Source: Nemorincola sp044225795
GTDB taxonomy: Bacteria; Bacteroidota; Bacteroidia; Chitinophagales; Chitinophagaceae
Reading direction: 5' to 3'
Assembly: GCA_044225795.1 (NCBI GenBank)
Contig: JBGAIF010000001.1
Coordinates: forward strand, 1 to 64,000
Length of the DNA: 64,000 nucleotides
The translations under genes were made by a program, and so were the position numbers. Under the pieces are notes generated by a model. That model was given only the letters and a program-made list of their open reading frames with translations, was not told where the DNA came from and ran no database searches. Shown here one piece after another: positions 9,478-17,645 of this stretch (positions within the stretch are counted from its first letter, which is position 1; the number at the start of each line of letters is the position of its first letter).

Positions 9478-11673
9478 ATGTCGTCTTTACGTTTCCAGGC
9501 TTTACAGTCATTATCACAGGGAGAAGAGAAGAACATCTCCGGCTATGGTGATAAAAAGATCACTTCCATCTTCGGAAGCAATGTATTCAGTGGTCGTACG
9601 ATGCGCGAATACCTTAGTGATGAGGCCTACAAGAGCCTCATGAACTCTGCTAAAACAGGGTCTAAGGTAGAGCGTAAGATAGCCGACCAGGTTGCAGCGG
9701 GCATGAAAGCCTGGGCAGAGAAACAAGGTGTGACTCACTTTACACACTGGTTTCAGCCGCTCACAGGCACTACTGCTGAAAAACACGACTCTTTCTTCAC
9801 GATCAAAAGTGATGGTACCGCCATCGAATTGTTCGACGGAGATGCACTGATACAACAGGAACCGGACGCCTCCAGCTTCCCGAACGGCGGCATCCGCGCC
9901 ACATTCGAGGCTCGCGGATATACTGCATGGGATCCCTCCTCTCCTGCATTCATTATGGAGTCAGGCTCAGGAAAGACACTGTGCATACCTACTATATTCA
10001 TTGCCTATAATGGCGAATCGCTGGACTATAAAGCGCCCTTGCTGAAGTCTATAGCTGCGCTGGACAAGGCCGCTGTTGACGTATGCCACTTCTTCGACAA
10101 GAATGTGAGCAAGGTAATAGCGACTCTGGGCTGGGAACAGGAATACTTTGTGGTTGACGAATCACTGGCCAATGCGCGTCCCGACCTTATGATGTGCGGC
10201 CGTACACTCCTTGGACATAGCCCGGCTAAGGGCCAGCAGTTGGAAGACCACTATTTCGGTTCTATACCTGAGCGTGTATATGCATTCATGCAGGATTTTG
10301 AGCAGGAGTCTTATAAGCTGGGCATACCGCTCCGCACCCGTCACAACGAGGTGGCTCCTTCCCAGTTTGAATGCGCTCCGATATTTGAAGAAGTGAACAT
10401 AGCGGTAGATCACAATACACTGCTGATGGATGTGATGAACAAGGTGGCCAAACGCCACAAACTGAAGGCCCTGTTGCATGAAAAACCATTTGCGGGCGTT
10501 AATGGTTCGGGTAAGCACAACAACTGGAGCCTGGCAACCGACACAGGCATTAACCTGCTGGCGCCGGGCAAAACACCCCGCACCAATCTCATGTTCCTTA
10601 CCTTCTTTGTGAACGCGATAAAGGCGGTACATGATTATGCTGATCTGCTGCGTGGCTCTATCGCGTCTGCCAATAACGACCACCGCCTTGGTGCTAATGA
10701 GGCGCCTCCGGCCATCATCTCTGTATATGTCGGCAAATACCTGACCGAGGTACTGGATGAAGTAGAGAACCGTGTTAAGGATAAATTCTCAGAACAGGAT
10801 GAAGTGATCCTGAAACTCGATATCCACAAGCAGATACCTGAACTGCTGATGGACAATACAGACCGCAACCGTACCAGTCCATTCGCATTCACCGGCAATA
10901 AGTTTGAGTTCCGCGCGGTAGGATCTTCGGCCAACTGTGCATCACCAATGCTGGTGCTGAATACCATAATGGCGGAGACCCTGAAGCAGTTCAAGAAAGA
11001 TGTGGATGCGCTCATCGAGAAGGGAGACAAAAAGGAGATAGCTCTGCTGCACGTGCTGCGCAACTATATCACCGATTCCAAGAAGATACGTTTTGAAGGC
11101 GACAACTATAGCGACGAATGGGCTGCAGAAGCTAAGCGCCGTGGCCTGAACAACTTCAAGACAACCCCTGAGGCTCTTGACGCGTATGGCACAGAAAAAG
11201 CTAAAGCCGTATTCTTCAACAATGGCATCTTCAGCGAGCGTGAACTGGAAGCCCGCCACGAGATCATGATGGAAGATTATGTGAAGAAGGTGCAGATCGA
11301 AGCTCGTATAATGGGCTATCTTGCCACCAATCACATTCTGCCCGCAGCCATCGAGTATCAGAACAAGCTCATCACGAATGTTAAGGGACTCAAAGAGATA
11401 GGCCTGGAGAAAAAGAGCTTTAAAGCCCAACTGAAGCTGGTAGAAGTGATCAGCGAACATATCCAGAATATCAACGACAGCGTAGAATCAATGATCGACG
11501 CGCGCAAAAAAGCTAACAACACACCGGACATGCACAAACGCGCCGCCATGTATTGTAATGAAGTGAAAACTTACTTCGACAATATCCGCTATCACGCAGA
11601 CAAACTGGAGCTGGTTGTAGACGATAAATTATGGCCGCTGCCAAAATACCGCGAGCTGCTGTACATTAAATAA
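9478..11673 (+). CDS. glnN: Glutamine synthetase type III
   Basis: The 731-residue product is full length for the GSIII family (about 700-730 residues), far longer than GSI or GSII. It catalyses ATP-dependent condensation of glutamate and ammonium to glutamine. The GSIII N-terminal block is visible as NVFSGRTMREYLSDEAYKSL. Catalytic segments include ESGSGKTLCIPTIFIAYNGE, TLGWEQEYFVVDE, HNEVAPSQFECAPIFEE near residue 290, and NGSGKHNNWSL near 341. GSIII is the usual form in Bacteroidota. The ATG at 9478 follows a -7 motif by 16 bases and the gene ends in a strong terminator, so it is a single-gene unit. No GlnB or AmtB gene is adjacent. Confidence 0.97.
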   Translation: MSSLRFQALQSLSQGEEKNISGYGDKKITSIFGSNVFSGRTMREYLSDEAYKSLMNSAKTGSKVERKIADQVAAGMKAWAEKQGVTHFTHWFQPLTGTTAEKHDSFFTIKSDGTAIELFDGDALIQQEPDASSFPNGGIRATFEARGYTAWDPSSPAFIMESGSGKTLCIPTIFIAYNGESLDYKAPLLKSIAALDKAAVDVCHFFDKNVSKVIATLGWEQEYFVVDESLANARPDLMMCGRTLLGHSPAKGQQLEDHYFGSIPERVYAFMQDFEQESYKLGIPLRTRHNEVAPSQFECAPIFEEVNIAVDHNTLLMDVMNKVAKRHKLKALLHEKPFAGVNGSGKHNNWSLATDTGINLLAPGKTPRTNLMFLTFFVNAIKAVHDYADLLRGSIASANNDHRLGANEAPPAIISVYVGKYLTEVLDEVENRVKDKFSEQDEVILKLDIHKQIPELLMDNTDRNRTSPFAFTGNKFEFRAVGSSANCASPMLVLNTIMAETLKQFKKDVDALIEKGDKKEIALLHVLRNYITDSKKIRFEGDNYSDEWAAEAKRRGLNNFKTTPEALDAYGTEKAKAVFFNNGIFSERELEARHEIMMEDYVKKVQIEARIMGYLATNHILPAAIEYQNKLITNVKGLKEIGLEKKSFKAQLKLVEVISEHIQNINDSVESMIDARKKANNTPDMHKRAAMYCNEVKTYFDNIRYHADKLELVVDDKLWPLPKYRELLYIK

Positions 11674-11691
11674 TACAATGACCACACAAAC

Positions 11692-11718
11692 AAAAAACCG
11701 CCTCTATGGCGGTTTTTT
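11692..11718 (+). terminator. Rho-independent terminator of glnN
   Basis: AAAAAACCGCC pairs with GGCGGTTTTTT across a TCTAT loop, giving an 11-bp stem with a built-in U tract. It lies 18 bases after the glnN stop. It argues against translation starts inside it for the next gene. Confidence 0.9.
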
Positions 11719-11735
11719 GTTTTATCAAATGCACC

Positions 11736-11743
11736 TATCTTTA
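11736..11743 (+). promoter_or_regulatory. Weak -7 element TATCTTTA ahead of the MBOAT operon
   Basis: TATCTTTA differs from TAnnTTTG only in the last base. It sits 19 bases before the chosen ATG at 11763 and just after the glnN terminator. A TTG at 11717-11719 lies 16 bases upstream, a little short of the usual spacing. It is the best candidate for driving the five-gene operon. Confidence 0.3.
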
Positions 11744-11762
11744 CCCGTACTACAGCAGATCC

Positions 11763-13151
11763 ATGACATTCAACTCACTACAATTCCTGGTATTTTTCAT
11801 GGTAGTGACCTTGTGGTTCTTCAGCCTGAGAAGCCAGAAAGGACGAATATGGCTACTGCTGATCGCCAGTTGTTATTTCTACATGTCATTCATTCCCATG
11901 TATGTGCTCATTCTGGGAGGCACGATAGTTGTAGACTACCTCGCGGGGTTGCAAATAGAACGAAGTAACGGCAGCGCACGCAGATTATGGCTCATCCTCA
12001 GCCTTATAGCCAACATCGGTGTGCTTGCCGTATTCAAATACTACAACTTCTTCATTGATAATATACATAACACCGCTGGTTTCTTTGGTAGTTCATTGTC
12101 CTTGCCATTTCTGAAGATAGCATTACCCATAGGATTGTCGTTCCACACCTTTCAGGCAATGAGCTACACCATAGAGGTATACAAGAGAAATCAACCTGCG
12201 GAAAGGAATTTCGTGGTGTATGCGCTCTACGTAATGTTCTATCCGCAACTGGTGGCCGGGCCAATTGAACGTCCCCAGCATATACTGCCTCAACTGAAAG
12301 AGTTCCGGGGATACAACCCCGACAACGTAAAAGCCGGCATTTCCCGTATGCTGTGGGGATTCTTCAAAAAAGTGGTCATTGCCGACAGGCTGGCGATGGT
12401 CATTGACCGAACATTCCTCCATACTAATGAAAGTTCATCAACAGCATTGTTCGTGGGTGCCGTATTCTATTCATTCCAGATATACTGCGACTTTTCCGGC
12501 TATTCTGATATTGCACTCGGGGCTGCTAAAGTGATGAACATAGACCTGATGGAGAATTTCAAACAACCTTATCTGTCTTCTTCCATCACCGGCTTCTGGA
12601 CCAGGTGGCATGTTTCGTTGTCTGGCTGGTTCAGGGACTACCTCTATATTCCGCTTGGCGGCAACAGGAAAGGAGAAACAAGGCGTAAGATCAATGCTTT
12701 TATTGTGTTCCTGCTCAGTGGGCTGTGGCACGGCGCCAACTGGACATTTGTGGCATGGGGTTCTCTGCACGGCCTGCTGGTAGTGCTTACCGGGCGAAAA
12801 AACTCCCGAGCACCATCAAATAATTTATATAGAATATCACGTATACTATTGAACTTCCTGCTGGTGACCCTACTATGGATATTCTTCAGGGCTGAGAATA
12901 TCCACAAGGCTTTTCAATACATAAAAGGCATCTGCTCGTTCAAGGGCGGTTCAAACTATATCGGCATGAACCATGCGGAATTTCTCTGCTCAATTCTGTT
13001 GATCACAATTATGATGATACGGGAAAAAATACTTCCCGGACATCTTATTCGCAGCAATAAACGTTTCTGGATATATACCATTTGCATGACCGCGATCTGT
13101 TACTTGTTAGGCGTTTTTGCCGAGAACCAGTTCATATACTTCCAGTTCTGA
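11763..13151 (+). CDS. MBOAT family O-acyltransferase (AlgI-like)
   Basis: The start at 11763 (MTFNSLQFLVFFMVV) gives 462 residues; an upstream in-frame ATG at 11706 lies inside the glnN terminator and is rejected. The protein is polytopic with about ten hydrophobic segments. It carries the MBOAT core: GFWTRWHVSLSGWFRDYLYI around residues 277-296, then PLGGNR, then LLSGLWHGANWTF with the invariant His323. AGPIERPQHILPQL near 165-178 is also typical of AlgI/DltB-type proteins. Such enzymes pass acyl groups, usually acetyl, across the inner membrane for O-acylation of polysaccharide or protein. The next gene, 3 bases downstream, encodes a membrane-anchored SGNH-like protein, the usual periplasmic partner. 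The substrate here is unknown. Confidence 0.93.
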   Translation: MTFNSLQFLVFFMVVTLWFFSLRSQKGRIWLLLIASCYFYMSFIPMYVLILGGTIVVDYLAGLQIERSNGSARRLWLILSLIANIGVLAVFKYYNFFIDNIHNTAGFFGSSLSLPFLKIALPIGLSFHTFQAMSYTIEVYKRNQPAERNFVVYALYVMFYPQLVAGPIERPQHILPQLKEFRGYNPDNVKAGISRMLWGFFKKVVIADRLAMVIDRTFLHTNESSSTALFVGAVFYSFQIYCDFSGYSDIALGAAKVMNIDLMENFKQPYLSSSITGFWTRWHVSLSGWFRDYLYIPLGGNRKGETRRKINAFIVFLLSGLWHGANWTFVAWGSLHGLLVVLTGRKNSRAPSNNLYRISRILLNFLLVTLLWIFFRAENIHKAFQYIKGICSFKGGSNYIGMNHAEFLCSILLITIMMIREKILPGHLIRSNKRFWIYTICMTAICYLLGVFAENQFIYFQF

Positions 13152-13154
13152 CAG

Positions 13155-14216
13155 ATGAAGGCATTGAGATACATATTGATCGTTTTGGGGCTGGTGATAC
13201 TTTATGCATCCACCTCCCGCGATGCCATGCAATATCTCAGCACAAAAAGGGATGTAAACAAATGGTGGGGCACTGATCAGCTCAACCATGGCGACCTGGC
13301 CAGTATGTCCTATCTCTATTTCGTTGACCGGTTTGCAGCAGAGACTAACAACTTCACATTTCCGAAACCCCCGTTCAAAGGCAATGCAAACATAGCCTTA
13401 TACCTCCATGGCGATAGCTACTCCAGGCACCTGCAGGACACATTTTTTGCGGGCGTATCTCAGTTCGTACTTATTGACCGGAACCATGGCATCAAATACC
13501 ACCTCGACTCTGCAAAAAGGAATATCCTGCTCATTGAAGTATCCGAACGCTATGTTCGTCCGTACTTTGGCAGCTTAAGGATATTCAATGAGCTGATCAG
13601 TGCCGGCAATACCGGTCCTGCACCACTACTATCCAGTGCCTCCCCGTATAGAACAAACTATGCAGGTTTTGATATTTCTTTTGACAACCTTTTCAACAAG
13701 TACATCAACCAGAACATTCAATGCAACCTATTCAACTACCAGTTTATGATGCCCATGTTTGGTGCCAAAGCCGCGATAAACTACTACCTTTTCGACCGGG
13801 CATCTGGAGATGTGGTCATCTCCGATGATAAAAAATTCCTGTTCCTTAAGGAGACCGTAAGCCTCACCGATGAAGGCAGTTCATATGTACCACTTGGCTC
13901 AGAAGACATCTCTAAACTGGTAGACAACTTCAATGCCATTTATGATTTCTACAAAAAAGGCGGATTCAGTGAGGTTTATCTGTCTATAATACCCAATTCG
14001 GTTACTATCAATCAGCCCAAAGGGTATAACAGGCTGATTCCCCTGATCCAGGGTGACCCTCGCCTGAAAATGAAAATAATCGATGCCTATTCAGCATTCA
14101 GATCATCAAAAGACATACTATACCTCACTGGCGATACACACTGGAACAATAAGGGCAGGGCTTTGTGGATTCAAATGGTCAATGACACACTCACCCACTC
14201 GGCAAATAGGAATTAG
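13155..14216 (+). CDS. Membrane-anchored SGNH/AlgJ-like protein
   Basis: The 353-residue protein has one N-terminal hydrophobic anchor (residues 4-20) and a periplasmic domain with two SGNH-hydrolase marks. LYLHGDSYSRHL contains the block I GDS with candidate nucleophile Ser88. TGDTHWNNKGR contains the block V Asp327-x-His329 pair. This arrangement matches AlgJ/AlgX-like acetyltransferases that act with an MBOAT protein. The 3-base gap to the MBOAT gene and a 17-base gap to the next gene indicate one operon. I infer that it receives the acyl group exported by the MBOAT protein and places it on an external acceptor. A hydrolase (de-acylating) role is the main alternative. Overall identity to AlgJ appears low. 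Confidence 0.75.
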   Translation: MKALRYILIVLGLVILYASTSRDAMQYLSTKRDVNKWWGTDQLNHGDLASMSYLYFVDRFAAETNNFTFPKPPFKGNANIALYLHGDSYSRHLQDTFFAGVSQFVLIDRNHGIKYHLDSAKRNILLIEVSERYVRPYFGSLRIFNELISAGNTGPAPLLSSASPYRTNYAGFDISFDNLFNKYINQNIQCNLFNYQFMMPMFGAKAAINYYLFDRASGDVVISDDKKFLFLKETVSLTDEGSSYVPLGSEDISKLVDNFNAIYDFYKKGGFSEVYLSIIPNSVTINQPKGYNRLIPLIQGDPRLKMKIIDAYSAFRSSKDILYLTGDTHWNNKGRALWIQMVNDTLTHSANRN

Positions 14217-14233
14217 CTATTTTTACGCCACCC

Positions 14234-15922
14234 ATGCAGGTCACAAAACAAAATAACACATACAATAAGATACCGGAACAACCGCTCTTCATATTTGCTA
14301 TTTACTGGGTCGTGGTTTTCTTATTGTACTACCCTGCCACCAAGGCCGGCCGCGTAGGCGACTTCCCGGGATGGGTTGACTTCATCAATTCTGTTGGCTT
14401 TTGGGATTACATTAACAGGAAGGGATCTGGCATACCCAGTATGTACCAGTTCACGCAGGTGATCACCTGCTTCTTTTACCAGTTCTTCAAAGGAAATGCA
14501 TGGCCCTGGCATATATTGAATGTAACACTGCAAGCCGCTAATGCATTGCTTGCCTTCATCTTTATCAGGAGGCTGTTGAATTCGGCAGGCGTCTTAAGAG
14601 CTACGGCTGTATCATTTTTCGGATCACTGTTGTTTTGTGTTTCTCCGCACATATCTGAAGTGGTGGTATGGGAACCCGCCTTCCACTACCTGCTCGGTGT
14701 GATGCTCATATTCAGTGTGCTTATCTGCAACCAGCGCTACCTGGAAACGGGATCTGGAAAATATGCTTGGTTGGGCCTTATTATTTTCTTATTGTCCACA
14801 TTCTCCCTGGAGGTATTTTATCTCACACCGCTATTTGCCCTTACGCTGTCGCTCTACACATACTCAGCATCCATTTGCGATAAAGACAGACTAAGGAGGT
14901 CTTTGCTGTTATTCTTCCTGCCACAAGTAATATTGTTCCTTGCCAACCAACTATTAGTACGTGCGGTCTATCATCAAAGTGTAGGACATATCGGTTTTGT
15001 TTCGCTGATATTTACAAGCAGTAATTTTTCAAAGCCGCTCAAATACCTTTTTCACATCTTCTTCTTTGGCAGGTATTTTACTGATGATACCCGCAGGAAT
15101 GTATATGCGATCCTGGAGTCTGCAAGGGTGCTGATCTCGTTTTATGCAATTATCTCATTGCTGTTTGTTTATATAGGGCTGCGCTACTGCAGGCTTTCTT
15201 CTTCCGGCAAGGTGAATGTATTATTGTTCCTGTGGTCTTTGTTCTCACTGGGACTTGTTGTTCCGCTTTCATTCCCCGACAATGGCCTTTCCATCCTCGA
15301 CAGGTACACCTATCAGCCGGATTCGGTCGTCTATTTCTTCATGGCTGCTGTATTCAATTCGTTGCTGGCATACCGCCTGTGGCTGATGTTAATGCTTGCA
15401 TTTACAGCTATCAACATTCGCTACACCATCCTCATCAATGACTATTGGAAGAGATCATCTGATATTGTCAATAAGCTGGTAGATACATTCCCCAACGACC
15501 CGGCAAAAAAAGTGCTGCTGTTAGATCTGCCCGAATGTCTTCATGGAGTGCAAATGGTAGGATCGCGCGATGATGGGGAGTTCAGGATGATGTATAATGC
15601 TATTAAAGGAGGGAAACTACCCAATCCCGTACACGATGTTGAGGCCTTCTATATGGACTCTGCAAATAACGGAGCCCATGTCATTGTTACCAGCGATACC
15701 TCAGCCCGTGTTGTTCTTAACCAGTGGGGGACCTGGTGGCTATACTATGGATTTGGCGCTACCAGCTATGACAATACAGACTTTCGCGTGAATATGATAG
15801 ACGCAGGGCACCAATACGAGATCATCCTGAAGCATCCGGCAACGGAGTATCTTCTGCTCTACCAGGCAGGTGGTGAGTGGCGCAAGGTTGACTGGAATAA
15901 AAAGAATGTTGAACAATATTGA
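14234..15922 (+). CDS. Polytopic GT-C-like membrane protein, tandem paralogue 1
   Basis: The 562-residue protein has about ten hydrophobic segments and a C-terminal soluble domain of about 130 residues. The order of motifs is like GT-C glycosyltransferases of the TMTC/PMT kind: an early loop with AGRVGDFPGWVDFIN, then HILNVTLQAANALLAFIFIR and CVSPHISEVVVWEPAFHYLL. The last corresponds to the HPVHxExVAW region of that class. The C-terminal domain ends with NQWGTWWLYYGFGATSYDN from residue 496, conserved in the next two genes. It is the most divergent of the three, and the early loop lacks the WVIDAVG form seen in the others. A role in moving a lipid-linked sugar or other group onto an envelope acceptor is inference. 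It lies 17 bases after the SGNH gene. Confidence 0.65.
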   Translation: MQVTKQNNTYNKIPEQPLFIFAIYWVVVFLLYYPATKAGRVGDFPGWVDFINSVGFWDYINRKGSGIPSMYQFTQVITCFFYQFFKGNAWPWHILNVTLQAANALLAFIFIRRLLNSAGVLRATAVSFFGSLLFCVSPHISEVVVWEPAFHYLLGVMLIFSVLICNQRYLETGSGKYAWLGLIIFLLSTFSLEVFYLTPLFALTLSLYTYSASICDKDRLRRSLLLFFLPQVILFLANQLLVRAVYHQSVGHIGFVSLIFTSSNFSKPLKYLFHIFFFGRYFTDDTRRNVYAILESARVLISFYAIISLLFVYIGLRYCRLSSSGKVNVLLFLWSLFSLGLVVPLSFPDNGLSILDRYTYQPDSVVYFFMAAVFNSLLAYRLWLMLMLAFTAINIRYTILINDYWKRSSDIVNKLVDTFPNDPAKKVLLLDLPECLHGVQMVGSRDDGEFRMMYNAIKGGKLPNPVHDVEAFYMDSANNGAHVIVTSDTSARVVLNQWGTWWLYYGFGATSYDNTDFRVNMIDAGHQYEIILKHPATEYLLLYQAGGEWRKVDWNKKNVEQY

Positions 15923-15924
15923 TT

Positions 15925-15932
15925 TATATTTG
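15925..15932 (+). promoter_or_regulatory. Possible internal -7 element TATATTTG
   Basis: TATATTTG is an exact TAnnTTTG match in the 40-base gap between paralogues 1 and 2, 30 bases before the ATG at 15963. No TTG is placed well for a -33 element. It could give paralogues 2 and 3 their own transcript. Confidence 0.3.
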
Positions 15933-15962
15933 TTTTATAGTAACATCAGTAAATAAAGCTAC

Positions 15963-17645
15963 ATGAGCAGCACGGCCATTAACAATTCATCGGGCAGAAA
16001 AAATCTGCTTTTTTTCCTACTGTTCTGGGCGGTGACCTTCATCCTGTACTTCCCGGCAGTAAAGGCCGGATGGGTGATAGATGCCGTGGGTTGGATCCAT
16101 AATCTGAAACACCAGTCTTTCCGGGATTTTATCAACTGCACGCAATCAGACAGCCAGAGCCTTTACCAGTTATATGCGCTCGACTTTTTTGTATTCTACA
16201 AACTGTTCGGTGTCAACGTCTGGATATGGAGCTTTTGCTTCATGACCCTGCACGCGGTAAATGCCGGCCTTTTATATTCAGTGACCAGGAAATTACTTTC
16301 AGACTCCGGCATTACCAATTGTGACATTATAGCACTATCGGGAACCATACTTTTCCTCGTTTGCCCGCATGTCTCAGAGGTGGTCATCTGGAAGGCCTGC
16401 TTTCACTACCTGCAGGGATTCTTGTTCATCATGCTTATCATTCACTGGGCGATACGATACCAGCAGGAACAAAGCAGTAAGTACATACTCGGATCTCTCA
16501 TTGTCTATGCTATCTCAGCCTTTTCACTCGAGATATTCTACCTGACGCCTTTCTTTGTTCTGTTCATAGCACTCTATTACCGCTTTGCCCTCAACTACGA
16601 CAAGGCCATTTTCCGTAAGACCATGACCGGTTTCTTCCTGCCGCTGGCAGGGATATTGATAGGCTACTTTATTCTTTTATACCTGAGATACAGGCATTTT
16701 TCTCCGCATGTCAACAATGCATTCACCCAATCCATTGTTGATTATCTCTCCAAACCCCCCAAATACCTCTTTCACTTCTTAGCGCTGGGCCGTTATTTCA
16801 GTGGCGAGACCAAGGACAAGGTCTCTGCTTTTTTCGGCAAACCGATGGTACTCATCATCTTCTACGGCATTATTGCACTGGCTGTTCTTGATGGCCTCAC
16901 CCGCTTCAAAAAAATGAACGGACATGGCCGCGCCATATTCCTCTTCTTCATGCTGACGATGATGTCCATAGCATTCCTGATGCCTATAAACTTCCCACCT
17001 ACCAGCACATTAGTGTTTTACGATCGCTATATGTACCTCGCTGCAGGCTTCTTTTACACATTACTGGCACTCATTATCGGACGATACGCTAATAAGTATA
17101 TTATTATCGCCGTCATGGCTGCCTTTGCGGTGGTCAATATGTGGTTCACATGGAAGGTAAATATGTACTGGAAACATTCTGCCTATGTGACCAACCGCCT
17201 GCTCGACAATTTACCGGATGCAGGAAACAGGAAGATACTGTTCCTCAACCTGCCCGAGAACATGAATGGTGTTGGCATGATCGGCTCCAGCAAGACAGGA
17301 CAGGTAAATATGATGAGTGAGATATTGAAAGGCAGGGAAATAAAAAGCCCCACCTTTGATGTGGTCTCTTACAATATGAAGACCCCGGCAGACGGAGCGC
17401 ATATTACTATATCTAACGACAGCATTATTCATGTTACGCTCAATCAATGGGATACCTGGTGGTGGTACGATGGCCATGGCGCAAGGAGCTATGAGAATGA
17501 AGAATATAAAGTAAATATGGTGGATGCGGGACACTGGTATGAACTCACTCTGAAGAAACCGGCATCTGAATACCTGATACTCTTCCAGAGCGGCGACCAA
17601 TGGCATGTAGTGAATATGAACAAACGAAATGAAGACCAGTATTAA
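15963..17645 (+). CDS. Polytopic GT-C-like membrane protein, tandem paralogue 2
   Basis: The 560-residue paralogue shares the full layout of its neighbours: a first loop AGWVIDAVGWIHNLK with candidate acidic Asp, LHAVNAGLLYSVTRKLL, then VCPHVSEVVIWKACFHYLQG, further membrane spans, and a C-terminal soluble domain with FLNLPENMNGVGMIGSS and NQWDTWWWYDGHGARSYEN from residue 494. It is clearly closer to paralogue 3 than to paralogue 1. It is likely an inner-membrane transferase of GT-C type with a periplasmic C-terminal module, but no named family was recognised with certainty. Its stop codon overlaps the next start (TAATG), which points to coupled translation with paralogue 3. Confidence 0.65.
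   Translation: MSSTAINNSSGRKNLLFFLLFWAVTFILYFPAVKAGWVIDAVGWIHNLKHQSFRDFINCTQSDSQSLYQLYALDFFVFYKLFGVNVWIWSFCFMTLHAVNAGLLYSVTRKLLSDSGITNCDIIALSGTILFLVCPHVSEVVIWKACFHYLQGFLFIMLIIHWAIRYQQEQSSKYILGSLIVYAISAFSLEIFYLTPFFVLFIALYYRFALNYDKAIFRKTMTGFFLPLAGILIGYFILLYLRYRHFSPHVNNAFTQSIVDYLSKPPKYLFHFLALGRYFSGETKDKVSAFFGKPMVLIIFYGIIALAVLDGLTRFKKMNGHGRAIFLFFMLTMMSIAFLMPINFPPTSTLVFYDRYMYLAAGFFYTLLALIIGRYANKYIIIAVMAAFAVVNMWFTWKVNMYWKHSAYVTNRLLDNLPDAGNRKILFLNLPENMNGVGMIGSSKTGQVNMMSEILKGREIKSPTFDVVSYNMKTPADGAHITISNDSIIHVTLNQWDTWWWYDGHGARSYENEEYKVNMVDAGHWYELTLKKPASEYLILFQSGDQWHVVNMNKRNEDQY

Noticed and set aside
10942..11460. Minus-strand frame inside glnN
   Set aside because: Antisense to a highly conserved enzyme; no protein features.
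11706..11762. Earlier ATG for the MBOAT protein
   Set aside because: It starts within the glnN terminator hairpin and adds residues not typical of the family.
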